A DNA stretch of 64,000 nt, from assembly GCA_963693365.1 (NCBI GenBank), contig CAVNZM010000009.1, positions 558,001 to 622,000 of the forward strand, written 5' to 3'. Shown here one piece after another: positions 24,635 to 45,722 of this stretch. This stretch comes from Amoebidium appalachense. Lineage: Eukaryota; Ichthyosporea. The notes beneath the pieces were generated by a model. It searched no databases. It was not told the origin of the DNA and saw only the letters and a program-made list of their open reading frames with translations. A program made the translations under genes and the position numbers. Each line of letters begins with the position of its first letter. The first letter of the stretch is position 1.

Positions 24635-25355
24635 GCATGTTACGGAGCTGCAGGTGCACCGCATCTACGTGATCAACAGCAACCACGTGTTCCGCTATGG
24701 AGTGATGCTACTTAGAGACATTATGTCCCGCCGCTTCCGACTGATTTTTCGCATCCTGGATAATGAGGTGTGTTGACAGTCAATTGACAAAGGAGGGTTT
24801 TTTTTTTAACTCCTCCCCCCCGGGTGTCGAACGTGTGTCGCAATGTTGTGTGACATGTTTGGGTCGTTTGGTTGTTCAGATGGTGAGTGGAGTTGGGGGT
24901 GGGGGCAGTGGGTGAGTGGGTGGTATTGTTTCTGTTTCTTTACTCTCTCTTTATTTTTCTTCGTGTTATTTTTTGAGAAAAGGTGGGGCTCTGCGCGCGT
25001 GCGCGTGTGTGTGTGTGTGCGTTCATGTGTGCGTGCGTGCATGCGTGCGTGCATGCGTGCGTTGGTGGTGGTGGGGAGGGGAGGGGGGGGGGGGGGGGGT
25101 TGATAGTGATGGATTATTTCGATGCAGACGTGGCAGTCGCAGCTTGTGGCCGAGTTTGGGCGGGAAAACCTCAAACCAGACCTGGGGGGCACCAGCGTGC
25201 CCGTCACGGACGAAGAGAGCATCATCGTGGCTTAGGTGCCATATGCAGGGTCCGGTTGTCGTCACACTGTGATACCCCTTGCACTTGTTGCATCTACTGC
25301 ACGTCCAACCTGGGGAGGGGGTGGGTGGGGGATGGAGGGGGGGGGGGGGGGGGGG

Positions 25356-26120
25356 TGTTGGAGTACACTGGTACTCCCGGCTAGCAATGTCTGTTAGAGA
25401 AAGTTTCTGAGCAATTGAATAACTGTTTCAACACTCACTCGAGTGCATAGAGCTTTTGTTTACGGTCATATTCATATATGGTAGTTATATGTTTGAGCCA
25501 AAACTGTACCAATGACGAGCTTCACTAGCAACGTGCTAATTGTGCTCATTAATTAATATTCCCGGTTCAGATGATGTCATGTCTATATTTGCCACAGGAT
25601 TCTATTCTTAGAGTGGTAGTGTGCTTTATTCCCGGATATTCTCAGAATATTTTTAGTTGTGTGAAGCAAGATTTACGTTTAACTGCAATTGGTGTGTTAA
25701 ACACGTTTATTTGTGTGCTTTAGTGCAAGTTAACTAGCCACTCAACGTGCACAGTTAACTTTTATATCTTTAACGACTTGTTTTCATTGTGCTCTCTTTT
25801 CGGCCATGCTGTACATGGCCCACCACCAGGGTGCACACGAGGCCACCATGAGGTGGCCAACGACTATATAAAGCAGTGCCTCCCATGTCACAAACATGGG
25901 AAGCAGAACGTTTGATTTACACTTTTCTACTGTCGTTTCCAGTGCACAAAACACATAGACTAGTTACCCATCATACACGACACTATGTCTGACAACTTAC
26001 AGTTGCAGCAACTAGTCCAACTACTGGAGCAGAGGTTGGCCTCACAAGATGCAATCATTTCTGACTTACAGAAGGAACAACGTGCACTAGAACTAGCTTC
26101 TATGAACACAATGTCCAACA
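25356..26120 (+). repeat. 5' LTR of the copia element
   Basis: It starts with a hairpin, GGAGTAC-ACTG-GTACTCC. The likely promoter is TATATAAA at 25865-25872. A second small hairpin, CCCATGT-CACAA-ACATGGG, lies just downstream of the expected transcript start. The Gag start codon (25985) lies inside the LTR, as in yeast Ty1, so the first 45 Gag codons are LTR sequence. Confidence 0.9.
25865..25872 (+). promoter_or_regulatory. TATA box of the 5' LTR
   Basis: TATATAAA lies 113-120 bp upstream of the Gag ATG, with a CCCATGT/ACATGGG hairpin about 10 bp downstream. The same site recurs in the 3' LTR at 30978-30985. Confidence 0.6.
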
Positions 26121-27193
26121 GGGTTATGGGCCCCTCACGTAATGATTCCATCAAGTTCAAGGTCGACATCCCTCTCTTCACTGGCATTGATAATGATTCA
26201 GGCACGGACTACCACACATGGGCCGAAACCATGTATGTCCAGCTTTCTGGTGCTGGTCTTCTCCACACCATCGCGCCCAGTACGGAGCACCCGGCTACCC
26301 GTGAACAGGTCGACACTGCCCGTTCCTACCTGTGGCAAGCACTCTCGATTGACGTGCGTTGTATCCTAGGGTTAACACGCACCACCACACCTGCGGAGAT
26401 ATGGTCGGCCCTATCTGCCCACTACCTGGAGCAATCTGAGGCCAATCAGTACGACCTTATCGGGCTGTACATGAATTCTACGCCTGAACCTACGGACACC
26501 GCGACGAAATACGCCATGAAACTCCGCGGCTACGTGCGGCGCCTGGCCGATTACGGCACACAAATTGGTGATGCTCAAGTGCTGACCAAGCTCACCAACG
26601 ACCTCGGCAAGGTGCCTTACTACGAAATGCCTGTAATTGCCTACAAGATGACACCCAAGCCTACCGTGATGGGCCTCCTCCAACAGCTACGGGCATATGA
26701 GACCAGCCACCCACGTGCACGTGTGACTACCAGCTCCGGGCCGGCCGCCTTCACCACACGGGCTCCTCAACCTGTCATCTGCCACGGCTGCGGCAAACCA
26801 GGCCACATCAAGTCTCAGTGCCCCAACGGCAACGGCCAACACAGCAACTCTGGCAACAACCGTGCCAGCACCTACCCCAAGGGTTCCTGCGTCAACCACC
26901 CACTGTCTACCAGTCACACTACCGCCATGTGCAAGGGGGGCAACCGTGCCAACGGCCGCAAACCTAAGGGTGGTCCCCTCCTGCCTGGGTCCTGCATCAA
27001 CCACCCTGCCTCTACTACCCACACTACGGCACAGTGCAAGGGGGGGCTGCCGCTCCCCGGGCTTTCCTCATGTCTAGCAACGACTGTGGCACCAACAAGG
27101 TGCTCCTCGACTCTGGAGCCACTGACCATGTGTGCCCCCGGCCCGATGTGTTCATCAACATGCGTGCGGCGCCTTACTCCACGGTCCAAGTAG
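25985..27193 (+). CDS. gag: Gag of the copia element
   Basis: 402 codons, capsid/nucleocapsid polyprotein. The N-terminus (LQLQQLVQLLEQRLASQDAI) is a predicted helix or coiled coil, followed by a copia-type capsid core (WAETMYVQLSGAGLL, LWQALSIDVR). A CCHC zinc knuckle CHGCGKPGHIKSQC lies near residues 265-278. Two copies of a C-x2-H-x5-H-x4-C motif follow (CVNHPLSTSHTTAMC and CINHPASTTHTTAQC), probably extra zinc sites. The frame runs 150 bases past the slippery G7 at 27040-27046. The ATG is inside the LTR; the frame then reads through the primer-binding site, so Gag translation and priming share sequence. Confidence 0.9.
   Translation: MSDNLQLQQLVQLLEQRLASQDAIISDLQKEQRALELASMNTMSNRVMGPSRNDSIKFKVDIPLFTGIDNDSGTDYHTWAETMYVQLSGAGLLHTIAPSTEHPATREQVDTARSYLWQALSIDVRCILGLTRTTTPAEIWSALSAHYLEQSEANQYDLIGLYMNSTPEPTDTATKYAMKLRGYVRRLADYGTQIGDAQVLTKLTNDLGKVPYYEMPVIAYKMTPKPTVMGLLQQLRAYETSHPRARVTTSSGPAAFTTRAPQPVICHGCGKPGHIKSQCPNGNGQHSNSGNNRASTYPKGSCVNHPLSTSHTTAMCKGGNRANGRKPKGGPLLPGSCINHPASTTHTTAQCKGGLPLPGLSSCLATTVAPTRCSSTLEPLTMCAPGPMCSSTCVRRLTPRSK
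26121..26133 (+). other. Primer-binding site for half tRNA-iMet
   Basis: GGGTTATGGGCCC directly abuts the LTR end TCCAACA. It complements the anticodon stem-loop GGGCUCAUAACCC of eukaryotic initiator tRNA except at one base. Internal priming from a cleaved tRNA-iMet is known for copia-type elements. Confidence 0.75.
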
Positions 27194-30100
27194 CCGACAA
27201 GGGTGCATGTGCAGTGCTTGGGGTGGGCGACGTGTTCTTTTCCAGCACCATCGACGGCGTTACTGCGGTGCATCAGCTGACGGATGTACTCTACGTGCCC
27301 TCCATCCCCGACACTCTCATCAGTGTGTTCACGGCAACTACCAACGGTGTTTTACCCCGCTTTGACACCCGCGGCGGCGTTAAGTTGTGCTACGGCGATC
27401 AAATTCTGGCCACCGGCTCGGCTGTCGGCACCAAGCTGTACCACATGGCGGTGTCTCTTCTGCGCGCGGACACAACCCCGGACGCCCAAACCACCACTGC
27501 TCCGCGTATCCTCAAGGTTACTGCCGACCTCAACACGTGGCACTACCGTCTGGGCCATGCTGGCATTGACGCTGTACGCTCGGTCATCAAGTCTGCAGGC
27601 CTGTTGGTGGGTGGCGGTGCCAAGTCTCCGGGTGTGTGTGAGCCCTGTGCCCTCGGCAAAGCCCACCGTGTTGCCTTCTCCGAATCAACTAGCCAAGCTC
27701 CCCGGGTCCTAGCCAAGGTTCACAGCGACATCAGCGGCCCCTTCCCTCCCGCGATCGGTGGTGCTCAGTACTTGGCGACGTTCCACGACGAATTCACCGG
27801 CCACACCACGGCCGTGCCCCTCGTCAAGAAGTCGGACACACTGGCTGCATATGTGACGTACCACAAGGCGGCGGTTACCCAACACGGTGTTCCCATGCAG
27901 GTGTTTCAGTCCGACGGGGGGGGCGAGTACATGGGCACGGCCTTCGGGGACTACAACCGTGAGCATGGCATTCGCCATCAGATCACTACCACCGGCTCTC
28001 CTCAACAGAATGGGACTGCCGAACGACTGAACCGGACCCTCCTCGACATGGTTCGGGCACTCCTGCAGCAGTCCGGCCTTCCGGTGGGATTCTGGGCCGA
28101 GGCAGCTGTGACCGCGGCTTTTATACGCAACATGCTCCCGTCGCGAGCCACCGGCAGCCAATCGTCTCCCGCCCTGCTGTGGACCGGCATTCCTCCCGAC
28201 TACAGCCGGCTCCGTGTCTGGGGCTCTCCCTGCTACGTCCATCAACAGGATACACCGAAACTGGCGCCTCGTGCCGTCAAGGGCATCTTCGTGGGCTACC
28301 CTCCTAACATCAAGGGCTACAAGGTCTGGATTCCAGCAGCACACAAGATGACCGTCAGCCGTGACGTGCAGTTCGACGAGGCTGCTATTCTGCACCCCCT
28401 CCGTGATGTCCCATCTGATTGGTCGACCGCACCGGCAATTCATCATTTTTTGGAGTCATCTGATTCGTCAAATCAGCCAGCCAATCACATCGTCCGGAAT
28501 GATCAGCAATCTGATTCGTCTCGTCTGTCAGCCAATGGGACAGCGCCGAGTGATCAATTGGACATTCCGATCCTGCCCGAGCCTGCACATCGGCTCCCCC
28601 GGACGACCCGTAGTGGCGCTGTGTACAACGACCAACGTCGAGGCCCGACTGCCAACGTGGCTGCTGCTACGGCCCCCCTTGCCCCCCAGGCTACGGCTCC
28701 TGCATCAACACCCATCAAGGCTTCCACCATTGTTGTCCCCAAGACTGTCCGGGCTGCACTCAAGAGTCCCCAGCGTCTGAAATGGGAGGAGGCTGCACAC
28801 CGTGAGCTCAAGGCCCTGGAAGACAACGGCACCTTCACCCTTGTGCCCCGTCCAGAGGATGGCTCCACTGTCATTCCGGTCGGCTGGGTCTTTACGGTCA
28901 AGCAGGACAACGTCGGCAACGTCACTGCTTTCAAGGCCCGGCTTGTGGCCCGGGGCAACTACCAGCAGCCTGGCCAGGACTATTTCGTCACCGAGTCACC
29001 TGTGGCTGCGCTGGCTACCATCCGGCTGGTTTTGGCTACCTCCGTGGCCCAAGGTCTGCCTCTGCGCCACATCGACGTCAACACAGCATTCCTCAACGGC
29101 ACCGTCAACGAGACCATCTACATTGAGCAGCCCCCTGGCTTCGTCAACCCCTCGGCCCCCCATGCTGTCGGCTTGCTCCACAAGGCGCTCTACGGCCTAA
29201 AACAGGCACCGCGCCAGTGGTATGAGGCCCTCCGTGACCATCTCCTCGACCAAGGCTTCATTGTGAGTGCTGCTGACCCGTGCCTGTTCATCAAGAATGC
29301 CGGGACCCCAACATTTATTGCCCTTGCTGCCTACGTGGATGACTTCACCGTGACGGCCGCCACTGATGCGCTCATCGACGATTTTTTCACCAAGCTGGAT
29401 GCTCGTTTCTCTGCCAAGGACCTGGGTCGTCCTACCCTGCTCATCGGGCACACTCTTACCTGGCTGGAGGACGGGTCTCTGCGTCTGGGCCATCGTCAAC
29501 ACATCATCGACTTGGCTGCCCGTTTTCGTCTCACCCACATGTCCGGCACCAAGACCCCCATCGTCCCGGGCCAGGCCAGTGAAAGCAACAAGACCCCAGC
29601 CTACAGCAAGAAGGAGGACTATGCCAGCCTGGTCGGTGCCCTGCTGTGGATTGCGCGTACCACCCGCCCCGACATTTCCCAGGCTCTGGGAGTCCTTACT
29701 CGACACATTCATGCGCCCACCGTCACCCACTGGACTATGGCTACCAGAGTTGTAAGCTACCTGCTGGCCACCATCGACCTGGGTATTGTCTACCGTCCCG
29801 GCCCCCCCAACCTTGTTGGCTACTCCGACTCCGACTACGCCGAGGACCGCGACACCCGGCGCTCCACCACGGGCTATGTCTTCTTCATAAACTCCTCCCC
29901 TGTGTCCTGGGTGTCTCGGCTCCAGTCCATCACCACCCACAGCTCCACTGAGGCTGAATTTGTGGCCATGTCTGCTGCTACGAACGAGGCCCTATGGCTC
30001 AACTATGTGATGGACGACCTGGGCCTTAATCCTATCAATGAGCCCACCCCGGTGCCCATCCATGGGGACAATGAGTCTGCCCGGGCCCTGCTGGACACCC

Positions 30101-30282
30101 TGGGGGTTAAGCCCAAGACCAAGCACATCGACGTCCGCTACTGCTCCGTCAAGGAACATCACCTGCTGGGCAACATCACTGTGGTCCCGGTGGCTTCTGC
30201 TGACAACAAGGCCGACATGTTCACCAAGGCCCTGTCTGCCTCTTTCTTCACCAAGGCCGTGGGGATGCTCAACATGTGCTGA
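27034..30282 (+). CDS. pol: Pol of the copia element: protease, integrase, reverse transcriptase, RNase H
   Basis: 1082 codons, open throughout. Protease: LLDSGATDHV (about 20-30). Integrase: zinc HHCC (WHYRLGHAG and CEPCALGK, about 168-208), catalytic core D in VHSDISGPF, D in FQSDGGGEY and E in NGTAERLNRT with D35E-like spacing. Reverse transcriptase: FKARLVARG, DVNTAFLNG, YGLKQAPRQW and YVDD (about 767). RNase H: GYSDSDYAED, SSTEAEF and IHGDNESARAL. The C-terminal KHIDVRY...NKADMFTKAL is typical of copia RNase H. All catalytic residues seen are intact. Expression needs the -1 shift at 27040-27046, since no suitable ATG precedes the protease in this frame. Confidence 0.94.
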   Translation: MQGGAAAPRAFLMSSNDCGTNKVLLDSGATDHVCPRPDVFINMRAAPYSTVQVADKGACAVLGVGDVFFSSTIDGVTAVHQLTDVLYVPSIPDTLISVFTATTNGVLPRFDTRGGVKLCYGDQILATGSAVGTKLYHMAVSLLRADTTPDAQTTTAPRILKVTADLNTWHYRLGHAGIDAVRSVIKSAGLLVGGGAKSPGVCEPCALGKAHRVAFSESTSQAPRVLAKVHSDISGPFPPAIGGAQYLATFHDEFTGHTTAVPLVKKSDTLAAYVTYHKAAVTQHGVPMQVFQSDGGGEYMGTAFGDYNREHGIRHQITTTGSPQQNGTAERLNRTLLDMVRALLQQSGLPVGFWAEAAVTAAFIRNMLPSRATGSQSSPALLWTGIPPDYSRLRVWGSPCYVHQQDTPKLAPRAVKGIFVGYPPNIKGYKVWIPAAHKMTVSRDVQFDEAAILHPLRDVPSDWSTAPAIHHFLESSDSSNQPANHIVRNDQQSDSSRLSANGTAPSDQLDIPILPEPAHRLPRTTRSGAVYNDQRRGPTANVAAATAPLAPQATAPASTPIKASTIVVPKTVRAALKSPQRLKWEEAAHRELKALEDNGTFTLVPRPEDGSTVIPVGWVFTVKQDNVGNVTAFKARLVARGNYQQPGQDYFVTESPVAALATIRLVLATSVAQGLPLRHIDVNTAFLNGTVNETIYIEQPPGFVNPSAPHAVGLLHKALYGLKQAPRQWYEALRDHLLDQGFIVSAADPCLFIKNAGTPTFIALAAYVDDFTVTAATDALIDDFFTKLDARFSAKDLGRPTLLIGHTLTWLEDGSLRLGHRQHIIDLAARFRLTHMSGTKTPIVPGQASESNKTPAYSKKEDYASLVGALLWIARTTRPDISQALGVLTRHIHAPTVTHWTMATRVVSYLLATIDLGIVYRPGPPNLVGYSDSDYAEDRDTRRSTTGYVFFINSSPVSWVSRLQSITTHSSTEAEFVAMSAATNEALWLNYVMDDLGLNPINEPTPVPIHGDNESARALLDTLGVKPKTKHIDVRYCSVKEHHLLGNITVVPVASADNKADMFTKALSASFFTKAVGMLNMC
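27040..27046 (+). promoter_or_regulatory. Probable -1 ribosomal frameshift site, Gag to Pol
   Basis: Seven G residues read in Gag frame as AAG GGG GGG CTG fit the X-XXY-YYZ slippery rule with all positions G. A one-base backward slip gives the Pol frame (GCT GCC GCT...), which reaches the protease motif LLDSGATDHV about 20 codons later. The run sits in the CKGG codons of the second CHHC repeat. No stimulatory structure was verified. Confidence 0.65.
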
Positions 30283-30459
30283 GCACCCGTCATCAACCAA
30301 CTGCGCCCTCATACTTCAGGGGGGGGGAGAGAGTTGCATCCGACTGTGCAACTACGTGTACCATACTAAAATTGAGTAGGGGAATCTTTATTGTCTGTAT
30401 TTTGTGCACCTGAAGCACTCGAGCTCAGTTGCATTAATTCATACCACAATTATCCAATT

Positions 30460-30468
30460 GAGTAGGGG
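30460..30468 (+). other. Polypurine tract of the copia element
   Basis: GAGTAGGGG ends exactly where the 3' LTR begins. The same ATTGAGTAGGGG also occurs about 86 bp upstream (near 30371), which could be a duplicated tract. Confidence 0.6.
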
Positions 30469-31233
30469 TGTTGGAGTACACTGGTACTCCCGGCTAGCAA
30501 TGTCTGTTAGAGAAAGTTTCTGAGCAATTGAATAACTGTTTCAACACTCACTCGAGTGCATAGAGCTTTTGTTTACGGTCATATTCATATATGGTAGTTA
30601 TATGTTTGAGCCAAAACTGTACCAATGACGAGCTTCACTAGCAACGTGCTAATTGTGCTCATTAATTAATATTCCCGGTTCAGATGATGTCATGTCTATA
30701 TTTGCCACAGGATTCTATTCTTAGAGTGGTAGTGTGCTTTATTCCCGGATATTCTCAGAATATTTTTAGTTGTGTGAAGCAAGATTTACGTTTAACTGCA
30801 ATTGGTGTGTTAAACACGTTTATTTGTGTGCTTTAGTGCAAGTTAACTAGCCACTCAACGTGCACAGTTAACTTTTATATCTTTAACGACTTGTTTTCAT
30901 TGTGCTCTCTTTTCGGCCATGCTGTACATGGCCCACCACCAGGGTGCACACGAGGCCACCATGAGGTGGCCAACGACTATATAAAGCAGTGCCTCCCATG
31001 TCACAAACATGGGAAGCAGAACGTTTGATTTACACTTTTCTACTGTCGTTTCCAGTGCACAAAACACATAGACTAGTTACCCATCATACACGACACTATG
31101 TCTGACAACTTACAGTTGCAGCAACTAGTCCAACTACTGGAGCAGAGGTTGGCCTCACAAGATGCAATCATTTCTGACTTACAGAAGGAACAACGTGCAC
31201 TAGAACTAGCTTCTATGAACACAATGTCCAACA
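30469..31233 (+). repeat. 3' LTR of the copia element
   Basis: Matches the 5' LTR at a constant offset of 5113 bp with no difference seen on line-by-line reading. It also repeats the first 45 Gag codons (ATG at 31098), which stop at the host poly-G flank. TCCAACA at 31227-31233 closes the element. Confidence 0.9.
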
Positions 31234-31245
31234 GGGGGGGGGGGG

Positions 31246-32802
31246 GATGTTTTTTCCATTATTGAATCGATGACTGGTAGGAACACACGAAGGGTCAAAA
31301 CAAAATCAAGGTTTATTGAAATTTTATATTTGCTGAGTCACCATGCAATGAAAATGCTTGGCTTGCCCTGTATTAGCACGGATAGAGGAGTGCCTTAAAT
31401 CAGTGTCTGCTTTAGTGTGCCCATGCATTGTGGATAATATTGCGTCTTCCGGAACCCATGCATGTCCTTCACATGTGTTCCGTACGTTTATAACTTACGT
31501 TTGTTTACCTACATTTTACTCTTGTGGCCACTGTGCGTGCACACACACACACACATATATACACACACACACAGACAGACACGCACGCGCGGGCGGGCGC
31601 GCACACACGCACACACACACACACACACACACAAATGTAGCACGATGAATGCTTGTCAATATCCGTTGTATTTTATATCAGTAATTGCAAGTGCCTGCTT
31701 GTATCTCTTAGTTCATCTTCTCTGTTTATGGTACATATTTTCTTGTACAATTATCATGTCTTTTCCTCTGTTTCAAGTCAAATACTGTAAATATTACAAC
31801 CCGTCACAGTCTGACCGTGATAAACTTACACGAAAAAACTTACTTTTCACGTGAGGTGTACACTCGAGGCAGTCAGCATGCCTGTATGTATATGTGCACA
31901 TACCTGAATGTGGTTATATCACGGAACTGACCACGAAAATATGCACATGGCTCTAGCGAAGTGAAACGTGATTGGCGAACGACAAAAGCCTTTTTAAGAT
32001 TACCCGTGCATTTTTATCATGACTCATTCACGGTGGACATGCATGCGCATGCTAACCATTGTAACCAATTCTTGTAACATGTAACACAAAGCCGTGTATC
32101 TACTATATTGTAGTGCCTTTCGAACATTGTTTGCAAAAGAATCTTTATTTTTAGTTTTTTTTCTTCGTCTTTTGTGTTTGTGGGATTGTTCGGTTTTGGC
32201 GCCAGAAAGTAACACTAACATAGCTACTCAATGAATAGATTTATTCATTTTATCCTGGGTAGATCTGCATTCCAAAATAAAAACCCTATGATTCGCTCAG
32301 TTCAGTTTGCCTGCCTAAGTGCTAAGTCTGAGTTTTTATAGTCAGTTTTTTCATTCACTTTCAGGCTTGAAGACGTCCTGCTAGCTTGTCCTGCTACCAA
32401 ACAGAACACTAAAAACACTCAGGCTTAGGAACTAGATCTGAGGTCTAATGGCCTACAAAAGTGGCACACTCAGAGCTGGGTGTGGCTCTTCTAGAGCATG
32501 TGCACGGCTCCGCGGGACGGATAAAAGGCTAGTGTTTGTGTAGAAACAGAACGTTAAAACATGGAGACGAGCTAGTCTAGTCACCTGGTTGTCAGTTGAT
32601 TGGCCCATCAGGGCACAACCCTCCCGTTTCACTTTTACCATTGAAGCTCCTCCCCTCTATACACTGCAACAGCAATCAATATTTGCGAACAGCCGCAACA
32701 TTAACCAAGACGTTTCTTTTTTATACAAGTACACACACCCCAACACACAGACGCACAAACACAAACGCTTTCGCAAGCCCAACCCGGCGCACCACCAACA
32801 CG
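31246..32802. other. Intergenic region and likely promoter of gene B
   Basis: No exon was recognised. AT-rich DNA (31250-32400) contains a (CA)n cluster at 31540-31632. The 5' flank of gene B has a TATA-like GGATAAAAGG near 32518-32527 and an inverted CCAAT (ATTGG) near 32599. Both are suggestive only; the transcript start is unknown. Confidence 0.35.
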
Positions 32803-43923
<11,121 letters not shown>

Positions 43924-43935
43924 AACTGCCCTGCA

Positions 43936-43987
<52 letters not shown>

Positions 43988-44199
43988 GATACCTATGTAT
44001 GTGTGGTAGTAAGCAACATATGATACACGCATGCCCGCTCACTCAAGCAGCACACACGGAGAGGCACACATGTACATATGGCGCACACAGCCATACGTGG
44101 ACACGTTCGTTCATGCACATACACACATGCGCGCGCCCGCACACAGGCACACATAGACAGACACACGCACACACCTACCCCCCACGCACACCCACACAG

Positions 44200-44233
<34 letters not shown>

Positions 44234-45681
44234 ATAACCCTGCAACTTTTGAGACATATGGTCTTTTCGAATGAATGTGCGGCATTGTTCTGGCGATTCG
44301 TCGTGTAGTAGGAGTGTTTTAAGTGGTTGATTTTTAGCACGTGGAGTGACTGTTGCAGTACACGTTGTTTCTTACTCTAGTAGACGCTTGAGAGAATGCG
44401 GCCTGTCAAATGACCGTAGAATATTGTTTAGATACATTGGGTTTATATCTCCAATCTCGTATGTTGTTGAAAGAGTTTCGTGGGTATATCTAAGGTAGTA
44501 GCAGGGGTTGTGTCATCAGATAACTAGTCACGTGCTGGATAGATAGTCAAAGAGCAATCTGTGAAGGAAGCATGAACGGAAAGCGGTATTGGGTCTTTCC
44601 GTTTCTCGAAATAGTTGGGTTTAGCAAATAGCATCATGTGATTCGGGGTGTTTTTAAATGAGCAGATTGTTCAGTGATTGCATTTTGCTGATTAGCTAGG
44701 GATGTCTTTAGTTGCTTTTTAAAAGTTCAAAGCAAATGATGAGGAGGCTTCAGTGAGGAGCGATTGCGGTTCTGATAAGGATTTTAAAATTTTAACCAAT
44801 CCAATTGCTTCTTAAAAACACCGTGGCACCAATCAAACAATACGGTTCGCGATCCCAAAAAGCCATCCGGAAACCGAAAGCCCCATTGTCGTTGTTGGCC
44901 TGTACTTGAGCATACGATGCATGTGTGTGTTAAGTGTGGACGATAGATAATACATACAGTATTTTTCAATTATGAAATTCCCTATTTTCTCAATTTCTTT
45001 TCTCATTCGAGGATGCATGGTGGGCCACGAGACACGAGGTCAGCCCGCCTCGAGACCCCCCCCCCCCTCCCCCTCCCCTCTTCCCCCCCCCCCCCCTCAC
45101 TCCTTCTCGAGCGATCCTACTCCCGGATGCATCTCAAGTAAAACAAATCTATCGGCTAGAGCACCCAGAAGAGTGGGCGTGGGCGTGACACGAAGTATGA
45201 AATATCTACCAACATAGCATGGGGCTCATGATCATGCATCTTCTAGACCCTACCCCCACCTCCCAACCCTCCCGAAACAGGTCGCTGTTAGATGACTAGA
45301 TTTCGATGTATGGACTGGAGATTAGAGATTAGCTATGTGATGTTTATGGCCATGGCCTCAAAATCTTCCTCAATGGGTTCCACCTTACATGTACAAGCAA
45401 CAGCTTGACAGATTTGGGGGTTACCGTAGCCGAGGCCAGAAATTAACCCATGTTCCTGGGCTAAGTATTAATAAACTTTAGGAGGCTAGGGTTCGTTTGG
45501 ATATGTTTGTAACATTAATTAATATACAGTACGAATGTAACTAACCCCCCCCCCCCCCCCCACCCCCCCCCCCCTCCCCTCCGGGCCCTCAATAATTTGT
45601 GATTTGAGCGACGCAATAAATATATCTCCAAACGTGTAAGCTCAAACGGTGATCAAGGGGCCGGTGTGTGTGTGTGTGTGT

Positions 45682-45722
<41 letters not shown>

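Larger units (their letters stand above)
25356..31233 (+). mobile_element. Complete Ty1/copia LTR retrotransposon
   Basis: A 5.88 kb element with two 765-bp LTRs (25356-26120 and 30469-31233) that I read as identical. LTR ends are TGTTGGA...TCCAACA. The 13 bases right after the 5' LTR, GGGTTATGGGCCC, match the complement of the initiator-Met tRNA anticodon arm with one mismatch: a copia-type half-tRNA primer site. The 3' LTR follows the purine-rich GAGTAGGGG (30460-30468). Both flanks are poly-G, consistent with a GGGGG target duplication. Gag and Pol are open, joined by a -1 shift. Order protease-integrase-RT-RNase H defines copia. Identical LTRs and intact frames argue for recent, possibly ongoing activity. 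Confidence 0.93.

Noticed and set aside
30469-31240. Second LTR followed by a truncated gag, suggesting a tandem or partial second element
   Set aside because: TCCAACA at 31227-31233 pairs with TGTTGGA at the LTR start, and the tRNA-iMet primer site abuts the same point in the 5' copy. The gag start is simply part of a 765-bp LTR.
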